Shown piece after piece: positions 43,496-53,908 of a stretch of DNA of 64,000 bases. A program made the position numbers and the translations under genes. The DNA is taken from the NCBI GenBank assembly GCA_023213315.1, contig JAKCPI010010606.1, forward strand, positions 1 through 64,000, read 5' to 3'. Under the pieces are notes generated by a model. The model was not told where the DNA came from, searched no databases, and worked only from the letters and a program-made list of their open reading frames with translations. Origin of the DNA: Euborellia annulipes. Taxonomy: Eukaryota > Arthropoda > Insecta > Dermaptera > Anisolabididae. Every line of letters starts with the position of its first letter. Position 1 is the first letter of the stretch.

Positions 43496-43983
43496 TCCCT
43501 ATATATATATTAATAAATATATATACAGAAACAGTATTGAATTCATGTCTAAAATTGATGTCTAGATTTTGATAGAAATATGTTTTGAGGTCCCCCTGAG
43601 TCAAAAAAGTGAGTCCCATAAATGTTCTGTCTGTCTGTGTCTTCCCCTGGGACGTAACACGAAGCCAACGAATACTAGTACTCTATTGAAGTACTTTTCA
43701 GTATTTTTCTCAAAATTCGCTCCAACGATTTTGATTAAAATCCATAAATAAATTATTTTTTAGGTGTTCTTTAAAATATATATTCTCATCTTGCGTTTGA
43801 AATTGTTTGAAGCACACTTTACTCTTGTACTTCATAGGAAAGATAGGAGGAATGGTTGCCATGGTAACAAAATATAAATATTTTCCTATGTTTATAAATT
43901 TTTCATCTTGAATTCTATCTAACGTAAGGGTACTGCCGGAAACTAAAAATATGTCGACATAAAAAATCTGGTGTGACAAGCAC
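43496..43983 (-). mobile_element. HPR element with internal deletion
   Basis: End hairpin at 43496-43545, CTGTCTGTCTGTG, a deletion bringing 'gggacgtaacacgaagc' next to the palindrome variant 'aatactagtactc', X-box at 43855-43868, and the first arm of the start hairpin only ('ctggtgtgacaagcac'). Confidence 0.9.
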
Positions 43984-44139
43984 CACCTCCACTAAAAATC
44001 TAATTCGGTTTCATTAATATATATATATATATATAAGATATGTTATATACAGAATATAAAAATAAATGTATGTTTTTTTTTTCTTCTACACCTCACTACA
44101 GTTAGATATCAGTCAAAACATTTGAAGTTGATGAATTTT

Positions 44140-44198
44140 TACTTTCTCTTACCCTATATATGAAATACGTATATACAGAGAGAAAGTATTGCGATCAG
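44140..44198 (-). mobile_element. Solo HPR end hairpin
   Basis: 'tactttctcttaccc' ... 'agagagaaagtattgcgatc' is the HPR end hairpin with no body attached. A (TA)n tract lies just upstream at 44017-44033. Confidence 0.8.
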
Positions 44199-45298
44199 TC
44201 ATGGTTACGAGAGCTTACTAACATGATATTGTATATTTATGTTTTATACAATACATATACTGTATTTTCTATGATAATAAATGCAAGTTCCTATAATTAA
44301 TGAGTTAATTTATTATTACTCTTAATTACACAATAATATTGATTTTAAAAACAAGATCCGAATTAGATAGATAGGGCTTAGAAATGACATAAGGGGTAAA
44401 GAAGAAAGAAAATATAAGGTTAAGAGAAAGTAATATGGAACGATAAAAAATAGAGAAGGAGATGAGTATAGAGATAGGTGAGGTGCTTATCTGTTTTTTT
44501 TTGGGAAGCCCGAACAGAAATGGCCTCCTCTCTGCAAACATTTTTAAGCACATTAATAAAAGTGAAAAAAAAAAAATATCCAGATTAAACGGCTTTAATA
44601 AGAAAATATTTCAGCCCGGGATTATGAGATGGAGTTACTAAGTGTTTGTAACAAATACAAATTAAAAAATTTTTTTTTTTTTTTAAATTAATATTTTTAT
44701 TAAATATCGCATTTAAAAATTTCGAACTAATACTTTAATAAATTATGTTTAATATTTAAATAGCTATATAAAAACTTTAATATAAGTTTAGGTATTTATA
44801 ATCACTATTTATTTGCCGTTTATGGGAGTCGAACTCAGGTTGGTAGATTCGGAGGCTGAATCAATTTTCGATTCGCCGATTTTAAAATCGAAACCAAATA
44901 ATGGATTTTCGTTTTTTTACAAAAAATTTTGCGTTGTGCCTTAAGTTGATTTTAAGATTCTGCTTACGATTTTCATGTGGTTTGTGGAACAAGAAAAATA
45001 GAACTTATGCCCAAATCAATTTATTCAGTCTTTATACAAGTTATAAATAACATATACAGTCTTTCTATATATATAAAATATATACAAAATAGCTTATTTA
45101 TAACTTGTAAGTTTTAACAAACGCAGAAAACCAAACGCCAGCTTCTATATTTCTTAAAAAGACTAACATGTCTAAATGTGGACCTGATATGCGGTTTCTC
45201 AACTGAGTGACAATAATTTCTTAATGTGAGCTCACAAGGTACAGAAGTATCAACAATAGAAATGATTCTGAGGGCGACCTGCCAAACATGGGGTACTC
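44199..45298. other. AT-rich stretch with a tRNA-like B box
   Basis: 'tatgggagtcgaactcagg' at about 44821-44839 is a B box on the minus strand, followed by 'ttggtagattcgg', which may be part of an S1 or related SINE. 'aataagctattttg' type sequence near 45080 pairs with its surroundings as a long AT stem around (TA)n. No gene seen. Confidence 0.4.
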
Positions 45299-45413
45299 TT
45301 AGGAGGTCGGGTTTTGGGTCTATAGGAGGTCAGAGTTTGGGTCTATAGGAGGTCGGAGTTTGGGTCTATAGGAAGTCGGGGTTTGGGTCTATTAGGAGGT
45401 CGGGTTTGGTTCG
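45299..45413 (+). repeat. Minisatellite, about five 24-25 bp units
   Basis: Unit approximately 'taggaggtcgg' + 'gtttgggtcta', with small substitutions and one inserted T in the last unit. Confidence 0.92.
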
Positions 45414-45429
45414 ATTAAAATCGAAATCG

Positions 45430-45515
45430 AATCGACCAACCCTAAGTCGAACCACGAATCTGCAATTTGTACTAGGCATGCCCTATCACTAGACCACGTC
45501 TATTTGAATTTAATA
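45430..45515 (-). mobile_element. tRNA-derived SINE, family S1, inverse copy
   Basis: The minus strand reads 'gtggtctagtgatagggcat', 'gcctagtacaaattg', 'agattcgtggttcgac', matching S1 at 17131 and 17414. The tail is absent or lies beyond the minisatellite. Confidence 0.75.
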
Positions 45516-46497
45516 GTGTGCTAATTTTTGTAATCTAGCTACTTTTTTAAAGCTTCAAAAGCTTCAAAAAAAAAAAGAAAAAAAGTTTTTTTCGATTTCT
45601 TCTTATTTGTCGCAAATTTTCTCATTTCCTCAAACTCACCTCTTATTTTTCCCATAATCGTTGGTGTTTTATTTAAAATAAAATTAAAATTCATTCAACC
45701 TATTAAACGAAAATTAAGAAAAATATTAATTGAAGAACAATAATATGGTATAAAACAGTTTATGACAAATGACTGGAAATTGCTTTGTACTTTACTTGAT
45801 GCAATTACCATAATAATTTCTACTAATGAATTGATTTCTCTGGTAATATTTAGTAACATTAAATATTACACTAATTATTAACCCTTTGGTAAGGAGAGAA
45901 TTCAAAGCACTGCTGCAAGGTTAAATATAGCGTATCATGTTTAAAGGAGAATAGCAGCGCTCTTGGAAAATGATCTTTGTTAGGGAGAATTAGCCATGAC
46001 GTAATTGAGTCTCTGGTAATCAAATGCTAGCCCATTTTCTAAAAAAAAAAATTGATATCACTCTAGTGATTCCATTCGAAAAATATGAAAGTACCCCAAA
46101 AAGAATCTTTTCAAAAGTAACATGGAAAATTAAGGTTGATCAAGACTTTTAAGTGGTTCTGGATCAAGAATTGAGGCGACCAAGAAAAAACCATAAGAAA
46201 GAAGATAAAATTTAACCTGATGATGGCCAACCCAAGACCGAAATTGTAAATGAATATGCACACAATCATCAGGAAGAAATAACATTTTTTTTATTTGTTT
46301 ATTTTCTTAACTCCACTACCTACAGCAAAGCTTTCTCAGAACTTCATATTGATCAAGAAGATATAATTGTACATGGATTTTTGATTAATTTAGACTTGTT
46401 GATTATTGTTATTAGAAAAAAAGACATCTCTCTGGCATAAATAGTGATTTATTTTAGCAAATAATAATACAAAAAATGTTATTGTTTACAATAAAAT
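45516..46497. other. AT-rich stretch, no gene seen
   Basis: An A-rich patch near 45568-45590. No gene or element boundaries recognised. Confidence 0.45.
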
Positions 46498-46500
46498 ACA

Positions 46501-46540
46501 GCATTTTGGCTGTTAATTCTGCTGCCATCATCAGTTAGAT
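46501..46540 (-). ncRNA. Decayed hammerhead-like motif
   Basis: The minus strand has the canonical CTGATGA (rc of 46528-46534) and a GGC...GCC stem, but the GAAAC motif is replaced by CAAAAT. It may be an arm of a truncated palindromic element. Confidence 0.35.
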
Positions 46541-46597
46541 ATATTCACTTTGAACTAATGTTCATTGTTCAACTGCATTGTTTCACTAACTATTTTA

Positions 46598-47079
46598 AGT
46601 GTTCATTGAAAGGAAAAGAGCAGGAGCAGCCAAAAAATTGAAGCCTCCGATTTTCAACAATTACCAAGACGTTTCGGGAAAACTTTATTCTCTCATCATC
46701 AGTTTCAAAATATATATTTTTTTTTTTTTTTTTTTGGAATGGGTGCATAAGGTCCGAAGACCTATAATGACCAATAGTCACATGCAGCCAGGAAGAAATA
46801 TATAGGCCTATATATGTCCCTATATGCCCCGGATTTGTCATATGGGCACGATCATTCATTATGTATAGGTGAGTTGTTCATTTGATTTAATGAGTAAAAT
46901 TCTCATTTATAAATATAATATATAATGAATGTATTGTGCCCATATAACAACTCCTAGACATACGATTTGAAAGACTTATGATGAGAGAATAAATAAAGAT
47001 TTCTCTAAACATCTTGGTAATTGTTGAAAATCGGAGGCTTCAATTTTTCGGCTGCTCCTCCTCTCTTCCTTTTGTATTT
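46598..47079. mobile_element. Palindromic element with hammerhead-like arm, interrupted by a LINE end
   Basis: The arms 46598-46700 ('gcctccgattttcaacaatt') and 46979-47079 ('aattgttgaaaatcggaggc') are inverted copies. The minus-strand motif in the left arm (46668-46702) has exact CTGATGA, exact GAAAC and GTC, and a wobble-rich stem II (GAGAG/TTTTC). Stem I is only 2 bp. The spacer holds a LINE 3' end. Confidence 0.75.
46717..46797 (-). mobile_element. LINE 3' UTR end with poly-A tail
   Basis: The T-run (46717-46735), then 'ggaatgggtgcataaggtcc' and 'cacatgcagccaggaag', is the inverse of the LINE 3' end at 49130-49219. It is a severely 5'-truncated insertion inside the palindromic element. 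Confidence 0.88.
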
Positions 47080-47855
47080 GTATTAAATATTTATACATTA
47101 CATCAAAGAGCTCAACAAGTAAAAACATTTATAATTCCTTAAAGAATAATTATAATAGACTGGCAAAACTTAACAACAAGATTTATTTTTATGATAGATA
47201 ACTGAAAGACTAACGCCAAAATACATGCTAAATTTAATTAATCTTAGATCCATTAATGCAAGAGATTATAATTTTCTGAATAAAGGAAGACCATAGCAAC
47301 TTATACAAAAACAAAGTAATTCCAACTGAATTAAAACATACATACAACATATTACGAATGCAAAATGATTAAATTAAAAGGCTATGGGAACAGATCAATC
47401 ACTTGCTAAATGGCATGGAATTTAATTATTTAAACAAAAATGTAAAATTTGGATATGACGTGGATTTTCATAGAAAAAGAGATTATTATTATACAAAATT
47501 ATAGGACAAAATCTCATTGATTATTATATACAATAATAATATTTGAACAAAAAAATATAATGAAAATATCTTGAACATACACTGTAAAAAAAAAAAATGA
47601 ATATTCATTCGTTTTTCATATATGCTACTGTCGTGCTTGAATTTTAATATACCAAGTTTGTGAAATCAAATTCATAAACTAGTTTATTAAGTAAAAAAAT
47701 ATGAATCAAATTTAAGTAGCTTAAAAAAGTATGACATTGGGAAGAAACCAAGAGCTCGAGTTCAAACCTCTCGAGGGACACATTTTTTTTTAATTAGTGT
47801 ATGAAATTTTTCATAAACCCGTTTATGAAACTTTTGGTTTATGAAAGTTCATTTT
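47080..47855. other. AT-rich stretch; possible B box
   Basis: 'ctcgagttcaaacctctcgag' at about 47756-47776 contains a B-box-like core within a 6-bp inverted repeat; a SINE relic is possible. No gene seen. Confidence 0.35.
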
Positions 47856-47903
47856 TACTTTCTCTTAACCTATATATGAAATATATATAGATACAAAGTA
47901 TTG
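47856..47903 (-). mobile_element. Solo HPR end hairpin
   Basis: 'tactttctcttaacctata' ... 'atagatacaaagtattg' is the end hairpin alone. It sits between partly inverted sequences 'gtttatgaaagttcat' and 'atgaacttttcatatac', so it may have landed in the loop of an older stem. Confidence 0.75.
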
Positions 47904-48841
47904 TTTAGTATATGAACTTTTCATATACCCGAATGTAAAATTCATAAACAGTTTATGTAACAGACTTCAGATTAGTTTTTGAATATTTCTAGAAAATTTT
48001 TAACAGTGTGGTCATAACTGAAGATGAATAAAATTATTAATTACACTAGCCAAAGAATATTTAGAAATTCCATAACAAATAGGGAACGACAATTCAATAT
48101 TGACAAAAAGTTGAACATGTTATATAAAATTACAATACATGGGCAAAAGCATGCGGTGAGGCGCCCTTTTTAGCATCTTCGATGTTTTTGGTTGAGATTA
48201 TATTATTTTAATATTTTTCTCTCCCCTTGGGATTTGGAACGTTCACTTTTCACTCATCATTCATTTGATAAAATATATTTTATCAAAAAATAAAGAACGT
48301 ATTTTTTCACCTCTAAGCTAATAAAAAATTTATAGAAAAATAAAATTTAAATCTTGAATTTACTAAAATAACTTATTTTCATACATACATACATATTTCA
48401 TTCAATATAGCAGAGAGATGTAAATGTCAAAACTTAAGCTTCTTTGTAATATCAGCTCATCATTTAGCGACACTCATATATTTCATAGACATTTTATATA
48501 AAGTCGCCTGGGGGTAAATTATCAAATACATTTTATCCGTTTGGTTCATCATCATGTTCATTTATGCAAAATACTTTTAAATATGAAATTTGACAAGGAT
48601 ATTTCTGGTAATCTTTTAAATTATTCTGAATATGCAAAAAGTTCTATTAAATTATAATGCAAACAATGTCAACCTAATAATGGATTGACAATATATTATT
48701 TATGAAAAAAATTAAAAAATTTTCAAGAACTCTACTAATAATCATAACGTCGGTACTCCTCTACATTTTTCACTTGTAAATGCAGTTTCACCTTCTTCTG
48801 CTTTGTTTTTATTTTAGCTTTTTTTTTTTTAATCCCATCAG
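47904..48841. other. AT-rich stretch, no gene seen
   Basis: A short CATA tract at 48378-48394. Nothing else recognised. Confidence 0.5.
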
Positions 48842-49415
48842 TCCTGATGGTAAAGTGGGTCCTGCAAATTGGTCTGTCTGTCAGTGTAGTGTGTGGACAT
48901 TTTTAAGCATGAAGGAAATGAGCTAAGAGGTTGAAATTTTAAATAGAAGTTAGTCGTGAAAATAAGTTTTTGAACAAAATTCTTCCTTTGTCCCCATGAC
49001 CTCCCGTAATTGGAACAAGCTCCCTGCGTCTATCTTCCCCAAAACCTACAATCTTCAGATTTTCAAGTCTAATCTCAACAGGCATCTTCTCAGTTCCCGC
49101 AGTTGAGTTTCCCCTTTATGCTTCTCCTTTTGTTTTTATTTTCTTCCTGGCTGCATGTGACCACTGGTCATTATAGGTCTTCACACCTTATGCACCCATT
49201 CCAAAAAAAAAAAAAAAAATCGCCCAAAAAGTACTAGTAGGCCTACTTTACTGTTGTCATTTTTCAGTTTTTTCGATTTTCTCAAAATTGGCTTTTACGA
49301 TTTTGATTAAAATTGATTAAATCAATTATTGTTTAGATGATTTTTAAAAAGTATATCAGTAAAGTTTTTTTGAAAATTGTTTGAAGTACACTTTACTGAT
49401 GTAGTATTTCAGATT
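48842..49415 (-). mobile_element. HPR element interrupted by a LINE end
   Basis: HPR sequence from 'cctgatggtaaagtgggtcc' to 'tgaacaaaat' (48980) resumes at 'cgcccaaaaagtactagta' (49221) after a LINE insertion. The distal part has the duplicated-segment junction ('agtatatcagtaaag') shared with copies at 19715 and 35078. A half start hairpin ('aaagttgtgtcctgtgcgtc') reappears at 49658-49683, after about 200 bp of unrelated sequence. Confidence 0.82.
48981..49219 (+). pseudogene. LINE (Jockey/CR1-like) 3' end: C-terminal codons, 3' UTR, poly-A
   Basis: The frame from 48981 reads SSFVPMTSRNWNKLPASIF, then PKTYNLQIFKSNLNRHLLSS, RS and a stop (TGA, 49107-49109). The motif W-N-x-L-P followed by NLQxFKSxLNRxLL is the conserved C-terminal signature of many Jockey/CR1-clade LINEs. 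A 3' UTR of about 90 bp and a poly-A run (49203-49219) follow. It is 5'-truncated and inserted in an HPR copy. An AAAAT duplication is plausible but merges with the poly-A. This is the least decayed of the four copies of this LINE in the window. Confidence 0.92.
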
Positions 49416-50384
49416 TTTCAAATTCATTTTCCGACTCTTTCTTCCATAGAGCCAATGTTAAATCCCTATGGGAATTTACATGTTAATTTCGATTCAAAAG
49501 GGGGTCCTCCTTTGGAACCTTTAACACATTTAAAAAAAAAACTTTCCAATTCTTATGTAATTTTGTATTTATTTAAGATTCTCTATTGTGTATAAAATAA
49601 CCAAATATAAGATTAAAATTTTGAAAAATAACCATAGTTTATTTCAAACAGTTTAAAGTTGTGTCCTGTGCGTCACATCAGATTTTTAATTAAAATAAAA
49701 AACAATCGGGAGAACGTGTAATTGCGGCCATTCTTTTCTCTAATTTACTTACATTAATTGAATAAATTTTATTATTTTAGATTGGATTAATGCTATTCCC
49801 GAGTCCTCGGTGACTCTTTGTCCTGGTATGTGTATTCAATTTAAATTCTCCTTGTTAGTTGTTAGTTGTCCAGCAGGAAGATAAATAAAAGGAATGCTAT
49901 GCTCTGCTTGTGCTTTGCTGGACTTGGTCTATGTTAGGGTTCTCTTTTCTTCGATCCGAAACTCCTCTTGACATCTCAAAAGGCCGATTTCTCAGTGATA
50001 CTTTAATTCAAACTTCTACTGGTTGAAAAAAAAAATTCAAAACAGTCAAAATAATAACATATTAAATCTCATGTGGTTCGTACAACTTTTTTCAATGAGG
50101 ATTCTCTGCTTCTGCTTTTATTTGAATATACATTTTTATTCCAAAGAAGAAAAAAAAAACAATTATTTTTCTTTCTTTCTTTACATACAAAGGATTTTTT
50201 TTTTTTATTAACATCGTTTTACTTTTATCAATATAAGTAGCCCTAAAAAGGATACAATTATACTCTAATTAAAATAGTAGTTGTAGAAAAATATAAATGA
50301 ACGATTAACTTTTATTTTTAAAGTGAAACTTTTATTCGATGGCCTCACATTTTTTCGCTCTTATATCAGCATGTCGCGTTGCAA
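49416..50384. other. No gene supported
   Basis: 49416-49620 separates two HPR parts and is of unknown origin. 49800-49990 is more GC-balanced ('gagtcctcggtgactctttg') but has no recognisable frame. T- and A-runs near 50140-50205. Confidence 0.4.
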
Positions 50385-50448
50385 GCAGTGACGTCAAAGG
50401 CCGTGACGCTACAAGCCATGACGTCACAAGCCGTGACGACAAAAATAG
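50385..50448 (+). repeat. Short tandem array of CRE-like 'gtgacgtca' units
   Basis: Four units of about 15-17 bp ('caagc(c/a)(g/a)tgacg' + 'tca' or variant). The third has a perfect TGACGTCA palindrome (50418-50425), the cAMP-response-element core bound by CREB/ATF factors. The first also has TGACGTCA. No gene lies nearby, so a regulatory role is speculative. Confidence 0.6.
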
Positions 50449-51332
50449 GAAAGTTGAAATTTAATATATATGACGAATTATAAAAAAATAATTGTGACAT
50501 TTAATTAATAAATTTTTAAAATAATTTAAAATGATTCAAATCTTCAATTACTAAATAAATATTGTTCTCAGTTTTTAACATGCATCTATTGATTTCCCAT
50601 TTTCCAATTATTAGAGATATATGATTAAAAACGCGATTTTAATAACCTTAATTTTCTGAAAATTTTCAATTAAACGCCTACGAACCGAAAAAAGTTTCAC
50701 TTGCATCGTGGTTTCATAAAACCACACAATGATTTTTCTTACCACCGTCTCTGAATCGGTAAAAATTTCAACTTGACTATTTTATTTTTCCATAGACCCT
50801 ATTCGAAAAAAAGTAATAAGTAGCTTAAATTTTTCTCTGCATAATTTGATCAAAGCTCGTTTATATTGAAAATTTTTTTTAATTATTCAAAAATTTATCT
50901 CATGGTGTCATAACATAATCATAATAATGAATATTTAATTTCTTATTATGCTTTTTATTTATTATTGGCTGCATCCTCTTCATGTCATTAATCTAATTTC
51001 TTATTAAAGTCATAAAATAATATGAGTCATCAAATATATTATCAAACATAAACAAACTATTAATTATAACTTAGAATTACGAATAAATCCTTGAGTCGAT
51101 CTCGCCAACTCTAGATGGTGATATAAACAATATAAATGCATCAATTATTAAATAAACAAAATTTTATTTAACTTGTACTAAAAAGCAATTTTCTGCATGT
51201 TCATAGGCCCTACTTATTAATATATTATTTTCTATTAATTATTTTTTTTTTTAGTTTCAATCAGTGTCCAGCATTTTATATTTTATGCAAAAAAGCAATT
51301 CTAGTTAATTTTAATTGAAAATGACAAAAAAT
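50449..51332. other. AT-rich stretch, no gene seen
   Basis: Nothing recognised. Confidence 0.5.
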
Positions 51333-51452
51333 AAGACTCTTGCCGAATTATTGTAATTTCACCCTGTTGACGTTTCGAGGACTCAAAGTCACCCATCTTC
51401 AGAACAAGGATTGTTAAAAATTTCACATGCCTTCTTCAATTGTTAGAGTGGG
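51333..51452 (-). mobile_element. Single arm of hammerhead-like palindromic family
   Basis: The minus-strand arm matches the arms at 8801-9084 ('cgaattattgtaatttc', CGTTTCGAGGACT-type core, 'tcacatgccttcttcaattg'). Unlike that locus, only one arm is present and its ribozyme-like core is intact (see 51362-51409). Confidence 0.75.
51362..51409 (-). ncRNA. Candidate type I hammerhead ribozyme
   Basis: On the minus strand: stem I 5' CCTTGTT; core CTGAAGA (matches CUGANGA); a spacer U; stem II (GGG/CTC with a bulged U, then GACT/AGTC and loop TTG); GAAAC; GTC cleavage triplet, where AC/GT make a 2-bp stem III with no loop; then stem I 3' AACAGGG. CCTTGTT and AACAGGG pair at all seven positions with one U-G wobble. 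All universally required core bases are present. Very short stem III is characteristic of hammerheads in Penelope-like elements, which are thought to work as dimers. Activity is not shown. Confidence 0.65.
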
Positions 51453-51471
51453 TAGAATTTTAGCATCTTTT

Positions 51472-52072
51472 TATTTTCTCTTACCTATATATGTTAATAT
51501 ATAGAGAGAGAAAGTATTGGATTCATGTCAAAAATTCGATGTCGAGATTTTGATTGATATCTATGTTTTGAATTCATAGATAGTTGTTTTCGCGACATGG
51601 TCTCTCTGTGAACAAAATATCTCAAGAACGAAAAGAGCTGAGGTTGAAATTTTATATTTAATGTAGGCACCCCTGTGACACGAAGGTTTTGAACAAAATC
51701 GTCCAAAGAGGACTAGTACTTTACTGAAACATTTTTCAGTTTTTTTTTTCGATTTTCTCAAAATGCGCCCCAACGATTTTGATCAAAATTCAATTATTTT
51801 TTAGATGCTCTTTAAAATATCTTTCTCATTTTGCCATTGAAAGGCCACTTTACTATTGTACTTCATAGGAAAGATAGGAGAAATGGTTGCTATGGTAAAA
51901 AAATATATTATAAATAAATATTTTCCCATACGTGTAAATTTTACATCTCTCGAATCTACCGTACTACCAGAAATTAAATATATATCAACACAAAAAATCT
52001 GGTGGGACAAACACAATTTTCGATTTCCAAAGTTAAGAGAAAGTTGTATACTGTGCGACCAGTCACACCAGA
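51472..52072 (-). mobile_element. HPR element, full order, with deletions
   Basis: End hairpin at 51472-51515, 'gtcgagattttgattg', 'gttttcgcgacatggtc', no GACA tract, palindrome variant 'gactagtacttt', damaged X-box (GTTGCTATGGTAAA, 51886-51899), and complete start hairpin ending GTCACACCAGA at 52072. It lies about 20 bp from the hammerhead-like arm. Confidence 0.9.
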
Positions 52073-52330
52073 TTTTACAATATACGATGTTGCTGGCTCA
52101 CCACAAAGACAAGCAGGATATTGTAAAATATATTAAATTGTAATTATAGTATTACATTTCCTTTAATTAAAAGTATTTTTTATTATTTTATTTACTTATT
52201 CATACAACTATATATAAATGTTTTTCAAAATAATGAATAGAAAAATTTTGATTATTTTTTATAATAAGTAAATTTGTTTTAGTATAATTCAAAGAATTCA
52301 CCGTTGGCACTAGTTGAAACAGTCTTAAAT
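52073..52330. other. AT-rich spacer, nothing recognised
   Basis: No gene or element boundary seen. Confidence 0.5.
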
Positions 52331-52530
52331 TTAATTAAATTATCATCTAATTATAGATAAATAAATAACACAAGGTTAAGTTTCAAAGGATTTTATTTTG
52401 GCCTAAGCGCATTTGGACGTTAATAGGTCGTTTTCAGAGCTACGACACAAACTTAGCATAACCGAAAATAAAATCCTTTTGAAACTTAACCTTATGTTAT
52501 TTATCTATAATTAGATGATAATTTAATTAA
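52331..52530. mobile_element. Palindromic element, about 70-bp arms
   Basis: The left arm (52331-52401: 'ttatcatctaattatagat', 'aaggttaagtttcaaagg') and right arm (52463-52530) are nearly perfect inverse copies around a 60-bp loop. On the minus strand the loop reads 'gctctgaaaacgacctatt', a possible remnant of the CTGAxGA arrangement, but GAAAC is lacking. Confidence 0.85.
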
Positions 52531-53260
52531 TTTAAAAATTAAATTTGTTTTGTTTAATTATTCGATGTTCTCACCTTAACTGAGCTTATTTCCAGTATAA
52601 AAGAAAAATTATATCAAATGTTTTGGGAAATTAGAATAAACAATTTTCAAGATTAGACTAAATAAAAATTTTATCAACATCATGTAATGTGATTTAAGAG
52701 ACGATTTAAGAAAAGTTAATAATTTAATTAATATGGAAAGATCATAGCAGGCAAATTCAAAATTATATATACTAGATATTAATTATATTTTTATTTAAGT
52801 TCAGAGTCTGTGTTCTTTCCTCTTTATTGGAACTAATGAGTTATAAAGAGAGCTAAGCTCAAACGAAACGTAGCTTCCCTCTCGACGACTCCAGGGAAAA
52901 TCTCTCCATTTCTCTTAATTAGGTTATGCCAGTTCCTTAGGGATTCTCAAGCAGCAAAGAACCAACCTAGCTTAATAAACTAGAATTAATTAAGGTCAAA
53001 GCAATATGATGATTAACCTATTAATTAAAAAAAAGTTTTAGTATGATAACAACCCTAATAAAAACAATAAAATGACTTCACCCCTTAATTTATTTTATTT
53101 CGTAAATTCAACAATTTATCATAAGTTTCTTATCTTAAGTAAATAATAACAAATTGTTAAATTTCTATTTCATACTGTGTTTAGAATTATATTATTTTAA
53201 TTTATGTATTTTTAATACTTGCAGCAATCGACCGCGGATAGCAAATGTGTTGATAGGGCT
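52531..53260. other. AT-rich stretch, no gene seen
   Basis: A mixed patch at 52800-52960 has no recognisable frame. Confidence 0.5.
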
Positions 53261-53749
53261 CAGGGGCGCCGGAACCAATTTGAATCAGGGGGGGGGGGCA
53301 AAAATTTTTTTTTAGAAAATTAAAATAATTTAATATGTTCAAATAGTATAAAACAAAAACAAATCTACTATAAAGCTTTAAAAATTTAAAATAAAATCAC
53401 AATTTTAATAAAATTAAAATTTTAAAAATTGTTAGTGATTTTATCAAAATTTTTTTTAGGCTATATTTTATTTACTATTTGAAGGAAATAAATATTTTTA
53501 ATTTTCTTCTTTTAATTCAATATAAATTGTTTTTAGAAATTAGAAATACAATAGGGTCTACATAGAAAAAAATGAATTTCTTACTCTTTTAATTTTTTTT
53601 TAATTTAAAAGATTTTATTTTTCAAAACTAAAAATGTATCATTTTTAAAAATAAATGAAATAAAAGAAGACTATTGCCCCCCCTCTGCCTGCCCCCTCCC
53701 AGGGGGGCAATGTACTTGTGCCCCCCCCTCCTCAGTTCCGACGCCTATG
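53261..53749. mobile_element. hAT-like MITE
   Basis: The left end CAGGGGCGCCGGAAC is inverted at the right as GTTCCGACGCCTATG (imperfect). The flanking octamers ATAGGGCT (53253-53260) and ATAGGGAT (53750-53757) are an 8-bp target duplication with one difference, as expected for hAT elements. The interior is AT-rich with C-tracts near the right end and no transposase. Confidence 0.8.
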
Positions 53750-53821
53750 ATAGGGATCCAAGCCTGCAGGCCTCCAACATCTTTTTAAAAGCGAAGATTT
53801 TTATTTTTATAACAAAATAGT

Positions 53822-53908
53822 GCAAGCCCGCCTTCGGCGGGCTTTCCGCCTAGCCAGGGGGCTGCGCCCCTGGACCCCTTGCTCGCCTTCGGCGAGCAAG
53901 TTTATTCC
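53822..53908 (+). repeat. GC-rich dispersed cassette, copy 3, with two cUUCGg hairpins
   Basis: GCCCGCCTTCGGCGGGC (53826-53842) and GCTCGCCTTCGGCGAGC (53881-53897) are perfect hairpins capped by cUUCGg, separated by 'cgcctagccagggggctgc' and 'gcccctggacccc'. The order matches 19613-19700 and inverse 12561-12655. Confidence 0.85.
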
